Part shown: positions 50,088 through 58,701 of the stretch, piece by piece | Layout: every line of letters starts with the position of its first letter | Position numbering within the stretch: position 1 is the stretch's first letter | From: CAYXLW01 sp964466055 | GTDB lineage: Bacteria; Patescibacteriota; Gracilibacteria; GCA-2401425 | Length of the DNA: 64,000 nucleotides | Assembly: GCA_964466055.1 (NCBI GenBank) | Contig: CAYXLW010000002.1 | Coordinates: forward strand, 62,001-126,000 | Reading direction: 5' to 3' | Translations under genes and position numbers: made by a program | The notes under the pieces: generated by a model | Seen by the model: only the letters and a program-made list of their open reading frames with translations | What the model was told of the DNA's origin: nothing | Databases searched by the model: none

Positions 50088-51350
50088 GTGCTTTTTGGAG
50101 TCATTTCTTTCCCTGGTACAAATTGTGAAACAGAAGCTGTTAGGGCTTTAAAAAAAGTCGGATTTGATGCAAAAATTATTCTTTGGAATGAATCTGAAGA
50201 ATCTTTTAATAAATGTGATGGGTTTTTAATAGCAGGTGGATTTTCTTATGAAGACAGAGGAAGAAGTGGTGTGATTTCTGCTAATGACAAAGCTTTAGAT
50301 TATATTAAAAAAGCAAATAAAGAAGGAAAGCCAATTATTGGGATTTGTAATGGAGCTCAAATTCTTGTTGAAAGTGGGATAGTTACAGATTCAGAAACTC
50401 CAAAAATATCCCTAACCTTCAATAAACGTGTAAAAGATGGAGAAGTTCAAGGAGTTTATTATCACGAATGGATTTATCTTAAAAATACAGCAAAAACAGG
50501 CAGAAGCCCTTTTAATAACTTTGATAGTTTAATAAAAATGCCAATAGCTCATGGAGAGGGAAGATTTATTATTGATGAAGAAGTTTTGAAAGAAATGAAG
50601 GTAAATGATCAAATTGTTTTTGTTTATTCAGATGAAAATGGAGAGGTGAAAGATGAATATCCTATTAACCCTAACGGATCTTGTGCAAATATAGCTGGGG
50701 TATGTAATAAATCAGGAAATGCTTTGGCTCTCATGCCACATCCTGAAAGGTCTGGAAAATTAGCAGAGGATCTGTTCATTGGACTAAAGAAATGGATAGA
50801 AGAAAATAAACCACAAATTACAAATCATGAACTACAAAAAGGTAAAAAGATCGAAGTGAAATCTAAAGAAAATTTTGATATAGAATTTTTTATAAAAACT
50901 ATAATTACAGATAATTCTGAAGAAACTATTAAAAGTGCATTAAATAGAAAACTTGGTAAAGATATTTACTTAAAAAGAATGCGACACTTTGGAATTAATT
51001 TAGACGGAGATTCAAAAAAAGAAGCAAAAAAAATTATAGAAACTGATGAGCTTGCGAATACTAATAAGGAAACTGTTTATGTAAAAATAAATAATGAATG
51101 GTTAGTATTTAAGAAAGGTGAGGGGATTGTGAAAAATGACATGGAAACCTTTTTTGGGAAGAAAATAATATATGTCTGTGATAATGAAGATTTAATATCA
51201 CAAGCAAAGAAACCAAAAATTGAGCATGAAGGAATTAAAGTAAAAAAAATTCAGTCAGCGATATGTTGGGTAATTGATTTTGATGATGAAGAGAAAATTA
51301 TTCAAACGGGGATTTTAGCTAATCCTGTTTCAATGCATATTAAAAAGTAG
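50088..51350 (+). CDS. purQ: Phosphoribosylformylglycinamidine synthase subunit I (PurQ) with PurS-like C-terminal extension
   Basis: 420 residues from the GTG at 50088, where 'LFGVISFPGTNCETEAVRAL' begins; no better start is near. The class I glutamine amidotransferase shows 'IIGICNGAQILVESG' (nucleophile Cys) and 'LMPHPERSGKLAEDL' (His-Glu). PurQ normally ends near residue 240-260; here about 165 more follow, with 'IKSALNRKLGKDIYLKRMRH' and a final 'TGILANPVSMHI' resembling the end of PurS (LLANPVIE). PurQ releases ammonia for FGAM formation and PurS bridges it to PurL. No purL or other pur gene is in the window. Confidence 0.85.
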   Translation: MLFGVISFPGTNCETEAVRALKKVGFDAKIILWNESEESFNKCDGFLIAGGFSYEDRGRSGVISANDKALDYIKKANKEGKPIIGICNGAQILVESGIVTDSETPKISLTFNKRVKDGEVQGVYYHEWIYLKNTAKTGRSPFNNFDSLIKMPIAHGEGRFIIDEEVLKEMKVNDQIVFVYSDENGEVKDEYPINPNGSCANIAGVCNKSGNALALMPHPERSGKLAEDLFIGLKKWIEENKPQITNHELQKGKKIEVKSKENFDIEFFIKTIITDNSEETIKSALNRKLGKDIYLKRMRHFGINLDGDSKKEAKKIIETDELANTNKETVYVKINNEWLVFKKGEGIVKNDMETFFGKKIIYVCDNEDLISQAKKPKIEHEGIKVKKIQSAICWVIDFDDEEKIIQTGILANPVSMHIKK

Positions 51351-51446
51351 TTTAATGATTTTTACTTAAAAGAAGTTTATTAGTAATATATTATTTACAA
51401 AAAGACAAATGTTTCCTAAAATAATGGAGTATTTATCTTATTTTAA

Positions 51447-53630
51447 GTGGAATTAACACATCTTTTTATTTATTTGGCTCAAGGAGATAAAAGCCTTGGA
51501 GAAAAGCGAGAACAAATTTTTGAAGATTTTTTACAAAATATACATGATGCTGATATCGATTGTCCGATTTCACTAGAAATTTTAGGAAAAGGAAATTATG
51601 CATATTTTCATATTACAGTTGAAGCAAAAGAAAGAAAAACAGTAGAGTCTATTGTATATGCTAATTTCTCTAATTGTGAAATTATTAGCAATGTAGCAGA
51701 TCCTTTTCAAGATAGAGAAAATATGAAAGGATACGCAATTAAGACAGTAAGATCTGATATTTTCCCTATAAAAACATATAAAGACTTCAAGGGGTGCTCA
51801 ATTGCGAATATGATATCTGTTATAGAAAAAACAAGTGGAACTGCTTTTTATCAAGTTATTATTGATAGACAACCGGCTTCTGCTTGGTATCATTTTAGAA
51901 GAAAGTGGCAAAAAAAACTTTTTAGATTTACAGATTTAATTTCTCCACGATCATGGTTTCATCCTCAACTTAGGAAAATAAGAAACGTATGTTACAAAGA
52001 AGCTGAAGATAAACTTGGAGAAGATGTTTTTATTACTGCTATAAATTGTGCTGCAGAAAATGATGCAGATTTACAAGCAATGTATCGTTCTCTTACTCCC
52101 TATGGAAGATCTGACATTAATGAACTTGTTGTTGGGAAAAAAATTCCTGTAAGTCAAATTATTAAAAGAGAGTTCATTTATAAAAATTATTTTACCTGTA
52201 AAGAAGTGGCATCTCTATACCATTATCCAAATGCAGATTTCACATCTCATCTTGTATATCTTCAATCTAAACGTGCTGAACCTCCTAGAGATCTGCCAAA
52301 AATTCAAGATGGAACAGTTAGTTTTTTTGGTGAAACGAATTATCACGGAAGCGCAGAAAGGTTTGGGATTTTTCAAAAAGATAGAGAACGTCATTTTTAT
52401 TTTGTAGGAAAATCTGGATCAGGAAAATCCAAATGTTTAGAACTGCTTATTAAGGAAGATATAGATGCAGGGCGTGGATTTGGACTACTCGATCCTCATG
52501 GAGATCTAGTAGATAACGTTCTGCGTATGATACCTAAAAGCAGAATGAATGATATTGTTGTTTTTGACCCTTCAGATACAGAGTTCCCAGTAGCATTTAA
52601 TCCTTTAGAAAATGTTGCGCCAGAGTTAAAAATGCAAGTAACAGTTGGATTTATCAATATATTTAAGAAACTTTTTGGTCCTGCTTGGACCCCAAGACTT
52701 GAGCATGTTTTAAGGTACACAGTTTTAGCATTGTTAGATTCTGAAGGGACAACAACATTGTCAATTCTAAAAATGCTTACAGATAAAGATTATCGTCAAA
52801 AAATTGTCGCACGTATTGAAGATTCTGTAGTAAAAAACTTTTGGGTTTCAGAATTTGCTGGATGGTCAGAAAAATTTGATGCAGAAGCAATTACTCCACT
52901 TTTAAATAAAGTTGGGCAATTTGTAGCAACAGATATTGTTAGAAATATTGTTGGACAACCAAAATCTGCATTTATTCTTAGGGATATTATGGATAGTCAA
53001 AAAATAATTTTAGTAAAAGTTTCAAAAGGGCTTTTAGGAGAAGAAAATGCAGGGCTTATAGGCGCAATGTTTGTAACCAAGTTTTATGAGGGAGCTATGA
53101 GTCGTGCAGATACAAGAGAGGAGGATAGAAAGGATTTTTCACTTTATGTAGATGAGTTCCAAAATTTTGCAACAGATACATTTGCGGAAATTTTATCAGA
53201 AGCAAGAAAGTATAGATTAAACTTAACAATTGCTCATCAATATATGGGACAGCTTTCTCAGAATATACAAAAAACGGTTTTTGGTAATGTGGGGTCAATT
53301 TGTTCTTTTCGTGTAGGAGCAGATGATGCGAAAGTTTTGGCAGAAGAGTATGCTCCAAAATTTACAGAAAGAGATATTATAAATCTAGGGGTTAGGGAGT
53401 TTTATATAAAACTTTCAGTTAATGGAGAAATTCGTGAAGCCTTTTCAGGAAAAACTTTAAATGTAATTTATCCTCCTATGGATTATTCGTCAAAAATTAT
53501 TGAAGCTTCTAGAGAAACATATGGAACACCTAAAAAAGATGTGATTAGACTTTTAAGTAAATGGGATGAGAGCGGAGAATTTGATCAAACTATAGAAATT
53601 CCTAAAGAATTTAATTCACCATTAATCTAA
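51447..53630 (+). CDS. TraG/VirD4/HerA-type ATPase with CPR-type N-terminal half
   Basis: 727 residues starting with GTG. The N-terminal half (to about 300) has no transmembrane helix but a conserved-looking domain ('GTAFYQVIIDRQPASAWYHF') of the kind fused to these ATPases in CPR bacteria. 'FYFVGKSGSGKSKCLELLIK' is Walker A near 320 and 'FSLYVDEFQNFATDTF' is Walker B near 565. 'RLNLTIAHQYMGQLSQ' fits the DNA-pumping superfamily. Possible roles: DNA uptake, transfer or export. No relaxase or other transfer gene lies next to it. Confidence 0.85.
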   Translation: MELTHLFIYLAQGDKSLGEKREQIFEDFLQNIHDADIDCPISLEILGKGNYAYFHITVEAKERKTVESIVYANFSNCEIISNVADPFQDRENMKGYAIKTVRSDIFPIKTYKDFKGCSIANMISVIEKTSGTAFYQVIIDRQPASAWYHFRRKWQKKLFRFTDLISPRSWFHPQLRKIRNVCYKEAEDKLGEDVFITAINCAAENDADLQAMYRSLTPYGRSDINELVVGKKIPVSQIIKREFIYKNYFTCKEVASLYHYPNADFTSHLVYLQSKRAEPPRDLPKIQDGTVSFFGETNYHGSAERFGIFQKDRERHFYFVGKSGSGKSKCLELLIKEDIDAGRGFGLLDPHGDLVDNVLRMIPKSRMNDIVVFDPSDTEFPVAFNPLENVAPELKMQVTVGFINIFKKLFGPAWTPRLEHVLRYTVLALLDSEGTTTLSILKMLTDKDYRQKIVARIEDSVVKNFWVSEFAGWSEKFDAEAITPLLNKVGQFVATDIVRNIVGQPKSAFILRDIMDSQKIILVKVSKGLLGEENAGLIGAMFVTKFYEGAMSRADTREEDRKDFSLYVDEFQNFATDTFAEILSEARKYRLNLTIAHQYMGQLSQNIQKTVFGNVGSICSFRVGADDAKVLAEEYAPKFTERDIINLGVREFYIKLSVNGEIREAFSGKTLNVIYPPMDYSSKIIEASRETYGTPKKDVIRLLSKWDESGEFDQTIEIPKEFNSPLI

Positions 53631-53648
53631 TTTATAGATTAATGCTTT

Positions 53649-53712
53649 GGAAAGATGGCAGAGCGGTTTAACGCGCACGGCCGGAAGGGCTCCCTTTGGG
53701 ACTTGGAAAGAG
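53649..53712 (+). pseudogene. Truncated tRNA-Ser 5' half (unit 1)
   Basis: Acceptor 5' strand, D arm and the start of the anticodon arm match the real tRNA-Ser; an inserted ~22-nt stretch follows and no T arm or acceptor 3' strand exists. Unit 2 has the same at 53994-54057. Confidence 0.8.
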
Positions 53713-53729
53713 TGTTTAATAAATAAGAT

Positions 53730-53993
53730 ATGTTAATGTATTATGTTTATGTATTGCAAAGTTTGAATCATGATAAAAGATTTTATATTGGAGTTACTAA
53801 GGATATAGAAGTTAGAGTAAAAAAACACAATAACGGGTTTTCAAAATCTACTAGACCTTTTAAACCTTGGGAAATTATCTATACTGAAGAATATGAAATA
53901 AAAGAAGAAGCATATAAAAGGGAGTACTACTTAAAAAATCCTAAAGGTTATTTAGAAAAAAGAAAAATAATTGAGAATCATAAATTTAATTAA
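53730..53993 (+). CDS. GIY-YIG nuclease domain protein (unit 1)
   Basis: 87 residues, one compact GIY-YIG domain: 'YYVYVLQSLNHDKRFYIGVT' holds the Y-V-Y...Y-I-G pair, 'VRVKKHNNGFSKSTR' the conserved Arg and 'EAYKREYYLK' the Glu. It belongs to the short UvrC-N/COG2827 class. The stop codon abuts the next tRNA-Ser copy. An alternative start two codons in (ATG at 53736) gives MYYVYVL, usual for the family. Confidence 0.9.
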   Translation: MLMYYVYVLQSLNHDKRFYIGVTKDIEVRVKKHNNGFSKSTRPFKPWEIIYTEEYEIKEEAYKREYYLKNPKGYLEKRKIIENHKFN

Positions 53994-54074
53994 GGAAAGA
54001 TGGCAGAGTGGTTTAATGCGCACGGCCCGAAGGGCTCCCTTTGGGACTTGGAAAGAGTGTTTAATAAACAAGAT

Positions 54075-54338
54075 ATGGTAATGTATTATGTTTATGTATT
54101 GCAAAGTTTGAATCATGATAAAAGATTTTATATTGGAGTTACTAAGGATATAGAAGTTAGAGTAAAAAAACACAATAACGGGTTTTCAAAATCTACTAGA
54201 CCTTTTAAACCTTGGGAAATTATCTATACTGAAGAATATGAAATAAAAGAAGAAGCATATAAAAGAGAGTACTACTTAAAACATCCTAAAGGTTATTTAG
54301 AAAAAAGAAAAATAATTGAGAATTATAAATTTAATTAA
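54075..54338 (+). CDS. GIY-YIG nuclease domain protein (unit 2)
   Basis: 87 residues, nearly identical to the unit 1 protein (changes include L2V, N70H and H85Y). The reading frame extends back to 54000 through the tRNA-like segment, but the ATG at 54075 (or 54081) matches unit 1. All catalytic residues are present, so both copies have stayed under selection or are very recent. Confidence 0.88.
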   Translation: MVMYYVYVLQSLNHDKRFYIGVTKDIEVRVKKHNNGFSKSTRPFKPWEIIYTEEYEIKEEAYKREYYLKHPKGYLEKRKIIENYKFN

Positions 54339-54430
54339 GGAAAGATGGCAGAGCGGTTTAATGCGCACGCTTGGAAAGCGTGTGTTCCAACTCATTGGAA
54401 CCGGGGGTTCAAATCCCCCTCTTTCCGCCA
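54339..54430 (+). tRNA. tRNA-Ser (anticodon GGA)
   Basis: Class II tRNA with a long variable arm. Acceptor GGAAAGA pairs with TCTTTCC; anticodon stem CACGC/GCGTG with loop TTGGAAA gives GGA; T-loop GGTTCAAATCC; CCA encoded. It lies directly behind the second GIY-YIG unit, so its original promoter is at least 690 bp away unless transcribed through the units. Confidence 0.96.
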
Positions 54431-54462
54431 AAGGATAATATAAAACTTAAATTAAATATTTT

Positions 54463-55167
54463 ATGAAAATAGGATTATTGGATACAAAGGAATATGAAAA
54501 GTTAAGTTCAAAATTTATTAATGGAGAGGTTGAGCTTGGAGTAATACGTAGACATTATATGTTTATTATAAAAGGGATTCTGATAGAACTTTTTTTTGCT
54601 TTGGTAGGTATTTTAGCTTTATGGGGAATAAATGCTTTATTAATAACTATTTCTTCTGGATATGGTTGGATAAGTTATGTTTTAATTTCTATTTTATTTT
54701 TAGCAATCATTTTTAGATTTATAGTTTTATGGATTGATTACAAATATGATTTTTTAGTAGGAACAAATTTTCGCATATTTGTCATTGATAATAATTTTAT
54801 ATTTTATTCTGATTATCGTCCTATAAATTTTGAACAAATTGAAGAAGTTAAGTTTACTCAAGATGGCATAATTCAGACTATTTTTAGATATGGTATAGTA
54901 GAGATGTCAATTAAAGGTCGCGGAGATGAAAATATGATAAAATATAACTTTGCTCCTCGTGAAGCAGCAGATGTTATAAATAAAATATCAAGTGCTCACG
55001 CAAAGGTTTGGCAAGGATTATCAGGAATAAATTCTGGAAAAGCAGAACAATTTCATCGCCATGATCAAGCAGTTATAGGTAAGGTCAACTTTATAAAAAG
55101 ATCCAATCCTGTTAAGAAAATTGATGATGATATTTCTGATAAAATTGCTGATGTATTTGATAGATAA
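54463..55167 (+). CDS. PH-domain (bPH2-like) membrane protein
   Basis: 234 residues. Two membrane helices (about 32-56 and 68-92) precede 'YDFLVGTNFRIFVIDNNFIF' and 'INFEQIEEVKFTQDGIIQTI', the bacterial PH-like strands; 'FAPREAADVINKI' ends the domain. The C-terminal 50 residues are polar. Such proteins are common in CPR; role unknown. Confidence 0.75.
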   Translation: MKIGLLDTKEYEKLSSKFINGEVELGVIRRHYMFIIKGILIELFFALVGILALWGINALLITISSGYGWISYVLISILFLAIIFRFIVLWIDYKYDFLVGTNFRIFVIDNNFIFYSDYRPINFEQIEEVKFTQDGIIQTIFRYGIVEMSIKGRGDENMIKYNFAPREAADVINKISSAHAKVWQGLSGINSGKAEQFHRHDQAVIGKVNFIKRSNPVKKIDDDISDKIADVFDR

Positions 55168-55223
55168 AATATTCCTTGATTTTTATATATTGATTACATA
55201 CAATTCACGTCGCTTTTTATGGA

Positions 55224-55307
55224 GCCCAGGTGGTGAAATTGGTAGACACGTTGGTCTTAGAAGCCAATGCCTAAAGCGTGAAGGTTCAAGTCCTTTCCTG
55301 GGCACCA
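55224..55307 (+). tRNA. tRNA-Leu (anticodon TAG)
   Basis: Acceptor GCCCAGG pairs with CCTGGGC; anticodon stem TTGGT/GCCAA with loop CTTAGAA gives TAG; variable arm and T-loop GGTTCAAGTCC; CCA encoded. Confidence 0.95.
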
Positions 55308-55319
55308 AGCAATATTAAG

Positions 55320-55348
55320 ATTTCTATGTTTTGAGCATAGGAATTTTT
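55320..55348 (+). terminator. Intrinsic terminator after tRNA-Leu
   Basis: ATTTCTATG and CATAGGAAT (one G-U) with a 7-nt loop, followed by a T run. Confidence 0.75.
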
Positions 55349-55514
55349 TATATTTGTAGTATTTTATCTTTAATTGTAGGTTTTTTTTCTTAAAATTTTT
55401 CTCCACGGAAAAATCCTTTGATCCTGATCCATTACAATTATATATTTTTACAATTTATCTGTATTTTTTCTTTATTTTCTGCTATAGTTATATGATATAA
55501 AAACAAAAATAAAA

Positions 55515-57290
55515 ATGTTATTTCAAAAAGAAAAGCTAGAATTTGAAATAAAAACTATAAAAAATGGTATTTTTTCTTATGAAGAAAGAAAATGTTTTTT
55601 ACAAGGAAATATAGAAGATTATATTGCGGGTAAAAAAAATGAGATAGATGCTATACATCAAGATGATGAAGATAAAAAAGGGGGAATTGATTCAGATATT
55701 GAGGATAAGAAAGTTAAAGTAGATGGATACTTAAAAAAAAGTGATTTTGATAAGTTTAAGGAACAATGGAAGTCTGAAAAAGAAAAATTTGGAAAATTGA
55801 ATTTAGGGAATATTCAAGATGTGGAAAAAATACAAACAGAAATTGATAAATTAGATAAAAATTTAAAAGCTAATGAAATAATAGATGATCGATTTCTTTC
55901 AATATTGCTTTTGCTATCCAAATTAAAAACTTCAGCTGAGGATAAAGAAACAAAAAATCCAGAAAAAGATAATAAAGATAATAAGAAAGAAAATTCTGAC
56001 TCAAAAAAAATTGGAGGAGAGCTTAAAAGTGGTTTTTCTGATGAAGAAAAAGCAAAGATTGATGAAGCATTAGGAGAAATAGAAAAAGAAAATGCAGATA
56101 AAGGAACTATTCTTGAACAACTTTTAGAAGCTCTTCTTACAGATAAAGGTGATATATTGGGTTTTGTTTCTAACCTTTTTAGGAATAAAGATGGAATGGA
56201 AGCATTTAAAAAAATGAATCCTAAATTAGATGGGCAAGATAATCCTGCTTTAATATTTAATGAAGCTAAATTACATTTAGACTCCTCTTCGCATTTTGCA
56301 GGGAGAATTTTTTATGGGATGTTAAAAACGCAAGCTCAGGAAAAACTTTATTTTAACGGATTTAAAAAAACAGAAGTTAAAGACAATAATATTGATTCAA
56401 TAGATGCCAGTGGGGAAGAAACTTTAGAACAGTCAATAACTAGATATTTAAATGATAAAATGGGCGAAGAAAAAGCCTTAGTAGCCATTGAGCGTAGAAA
56501 AAAAGCTGGGCTTTTAAATAATTTTAAGGATAAAAAGTTAGTAGCAGGGACTAAAATTTACCTTACAAAAGATAGTGGACATTTATTAGATGTAAAAGAG
56601 CCAAATGATGAAAGTGAAAGTATAAATAAAGAATATTTTGAATATGATCAATCTATAATAGATTTATTGAAAAATAATAATTTAGAAGGGAATAAGAAAA
56701 ATTTGGTAGATAAAAAAATTGATTATATGGAAAGCAATCTAAAACCAGGAGATATTATAATGATGAGAGGAAATGATGCAAAGGGGGCTGTTGTAAGAAA
56801 TAGTATTACTATGGAAAATAAAGGAGATCCTTTTACTCATATGTTTACTTACATTGGGGAAGGTCAAGTTGTAAACATAGCATATAACTTCAGAGGAGGA
56901 AAAGCCTTGATTCATCCTATAAAAGAAGTTCTTGGTGATAAAAATTTGTCGACTGGTTATTATATGACTTTGAGAAATAAAGGAAACGAAAAAGACGCAA
57001 CAGAGGATGAGAAAAAAAAAGTAGGTGAATTTGTACAAATTTCGATTGGGAAAGTTAATAATGTGTCCTATGCTGATGGTGACGCTGTAGATGCATATAA
57101 GAATATAGGTTTTATGGGAAAATCCACAAATGAAAAAACAGGAAAGCCATATAATATTTGCACTGGATTTATACAAAACAATATGTGCGAAGCTGGGTTA
57201 AAATACTTGCCTGTAGATAGAACACTAACTCCTGCTGAATTGGCTAAGTGCTTTAGTGTTATAGATGTAGGCAATGTGAGAGAAAGATAA
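55515..57290 (+). CDS. Large protein with C-terminal permuted papain-like (YiiX/NlpC-P60-type) domain
   Basis: 591 residues, no signal peptide. The first 400 are charged, helix-rich and coiled-coil-like, with a Lys/Glu/Asp-rich low-complexity stretch near 150-170. The C-terminal domain starts 'NLKPGDIIMMRGN' (about 405); His442 in 'DPFTHMFTYIG' and Cys549 in 'YNICTGFIQNNM' are in the order His-then-Cys of the permuted papain-like YiiX/LRAT group. Possible substrate: an amide in a cell-wall or lipid molecule. It converges with psiE, with 2 bp between. Confidence 0.6.
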   Translation: MLFQKEKLEFEIKTIKNGIFSYEERKCFLQGNIEDYIAGKKNEIDAIHQDDEDKKGGIDSDIEDKKVKVDGYLKKSDFDKFKEQWKSEKEKFGKLNLGNIQDVEKIQTEIDKLDKNLKANEIIDDRFLSILLLLSKLKTSAEDKETKNPEKDNKDNKKENSDSKKIGGELKSGFSDEEKAKIDEALGEIEKENADKGTILEQLLEALLTDKGDILGFVSNLFRNKDGMEAFKKMNPKLDGQDNPALIFNEAKLHLDSSSHFAGRIFYGMLKTQAQEKLYFNGFKKTEVKDNNIDSIDASGEETLEQSITRYLNDKMGEEKALVAIERRKKAGLLNNFKDKKLVAGTKIYLTKDSGHLLDVKEPNDESESINKEYFEYDQSIIDLLKNNNLEGNKKNLVDKKIDYMESNLKPGDIIMMRGNDAKGAVVRNSITMENKGDPFTHMFTYIGEGQVVNIAYNFRGGKALIHPIKEVLGDKNLSTGYYMTLRNKGNEKDATEDEKKKVGEFVQISIGKVNNVSYADGDAVDAYKNIGFMGKSTNEKTGKPYNICTGFIQNNMCEAGLKYLPVDRTLTPAELAKCFSVIDVGNVRER

Positions 57291-57292
57291 AA

Positions 57293-57766
57293 TTATAACT
57301 CAAAATTATTTTCGTCTTCTTTTCCCCTTTTTTTAAATAAGTAAAAGTTTTTTACTTCCAAAATACTCAAAGCAATAACAAGTATTAAAAGAGCTAGAGT
57401 GTAAGATAATACCAGCTTGGGATCTTCTTTGAATATTATCATGCTCCTAATAATGTCAGTCATTCCAATGTAGAAGAAAAATTTTAAAGGAAAGTGAAAA
57501 TTTTCTTCAAAATAAATTTTTATAGAAGCGATAATCTCAATGTATAAAAAAATAAGAAAAATATTTTCTAATATTTCATGTGAACTAATCATTTCTCCAT
57601 TAAAAAATTCAAGTACAGTAAAAAAGAATAATTTAAAAGTTAAGTATATAAAAAATCCTGCAATTGTAAGTAAAATTGCGCTTGTTGGTATATGAAGAAT
57701 TTTTATAATCCATTTTTTCCAACTTTGAATTAAAGTTTTATGATAATGTTTTAATGTTTCTTTCAT
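57293..57766 (-). CDS. psiE: PsiE family membrane protein
   Basis: 157 residues, four membrane helices. 'FLIFLYIEIIASIKIYFEE', 'FPLKFFFYIGMTDIIRSMII' and 'LALLILVIALSILEVKNF' fit the phosphate-starvation-inducible PsiE family. Last gene of the valS-GNAT-ilvE transcript, 27 bp after ilvE. Confidence 0.8.
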   Translation of the reverse strand: MKETLKHYHKTLIQSWKKWIIKILHIPTSAILLTIAGFFIYLTFKLFFFTVLEFFNGEMISSHEILENIFLIFLYIEIIASIKIYFEENFHFPLKFFFYIGMTDIIRSMIIFKEDPKLVLSYTLALLILVIALSILEVKNFYLFKKRGKEDENNFEL

Positions 57767-57793
57767 GACTTTTATAATTATTTGTTTGTGATA

Positions 57794-58690
57794 TCAACAG
57801 TAAGTTAAATATTTTTCGAAATCTTTATTTCTCCCTTGAACTATATCCATATAACCATCTTTAATTCTTCTAGTTATTGGTCCGATTTTCCCGTTTCCAA
57901 TAATGTTATCATCAATTGATTTTATAGGAGTAATTTCAGCAGCAGTTCCTGTATAAAAAGCTTCATTTGCAGTGAATGCTTCTTTTGGAGTTATTACTTT
58001 TTCTTCAAACCTTATTTTTAGATATTCAGCAAGTTCTATAATTGTTTTTCTTGTTATTCCGTTTAAAATATTACCAAGTTTAGGCGTATAGATCACTCCA
58101 TCTTTTACCATAAAAAAGTTTTCTCCAGGACCTTCTGCGATATTCCCTTCATAATCAAGTAGCATTGATTCTTGATAATTCTCGTCAAGACTTTGAACTG
58201 AAAGTATGCTGTTTACATAGTGTCCTGTTATTTTTGCATCTGTTACAGTTGATTTAGGATGAATACGAATATATGGGGATATTTTCACATTAATCATATC
58301 GTGAGGCAAATAAGCTCCCCATGGCCAACAAGCTATCATGATATCTACAGGAGCACCTTTAGGGTTAAGTCCCATTTTTCCATATCCATAAAAAGAAAGA
58401 GGTCGAATGTATCCTTGTTCTAAATTATTTTTACGAATTAGTTCTATGTGTGCTTCATTTATTTCTTTCTGAGAGTAGGGGATATTAATTTTCAAAACTT
58501 CTGAGGAATAGAAAAATCTTTCGGTATGATCCTTAAGTCTGAAAATTGCAGTTCCTTTTTCTGTTTTATATGCTCTAAGTCCTTCAAATGAGGCTCCTCC
58601 ATAATGCAGGGAATGTGTCAGTACATGGATTTTTGCTTCATCCCATGGGATAAATTCTCCATTCATCCATATGTATTTTGTTGGTTCCAT
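57794..58690 (-). CDS. ilvE: Branched-chain amino-acid aminotransferase
   Basis: 298 residues, PLP class IV fold. 'SLHYGGASFEGLRAYKTEKG' near the N-terminus, the PLP lysine in 'DAKITGHYVNSILSVQ', 'DYEGNIAEGPGENFFMV' and 'NGITRKTIIELAEYL' are family blocks. It interconverts Leu/Ile/Val and their 2-oxo acids. No other ilv or leu genes are present, so it may serve salvage or breakdown of amino acids. 11 bp after the GNAT gene. Confidence 0.93.
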   Translation of the reverse strand: MEPTKYIWMNGEFIPWDEAKIHVLTHSLHYGGASFEGLRAYKTEKGTAIFRLKDHTERFFYSSEVLKINIPYSQKEINEAHIELIRKNNLEQGYIRPLSFYGYGKMGLNPKGAPVDIMIACWPWGAYLPHDMINVKISPYIRIHPKSTVTDAKITGHYVNSILSVQSLDENYQESMLLDYEGNIAEGPGENFFMVKDGVIYTPKLGNILNGITRKTIIELAEYLKIRFEEKVITPKEAFTANEAFYTGTAAEITPIKSIDDNIIGNGKIGPITRRIKDGYMDIVQGRNKDFEKYLTYC

Positions 58691-58701
58691 AATTTATTTT
58701 T

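Larger units (their letters stand above)
53649..54338 (+). repeat. Two tandem 345-bp units: tRNA-Ser 5' half plus GIY-YIG gene
   Basis: Unit 1 is 53649-53993 and unit 2 is 53994-54338, about 97% identical by eye. Each starts with the first ~31 nt of tRNA-Ser (GGAAAGATGGCAGAG...), followed by CCCGAAGGG- and CCCTTTGGG-type mini-hairpins and CTTGGAAAG (the anticodon loop sequence), then a GIY-YIG gene whose TAA is immediately followed by the next tRNA 5' end. The intact tRNA-Ser follows unit 2. Confidence 0.9.

Noticed and set aside
54000..54074. 25-residue N-terminal extension of the second GIY-YIG protein
   Set aside because: It translates the tRNA-Ser-like segment; unit 1 lacks an equivalent start and the conserved domain begins at 54075.
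55121..55318. + strand frame covering tRNA-Leu
   Set aside because: Overlaps the PH-domain gene end and the tRNA; not coding.
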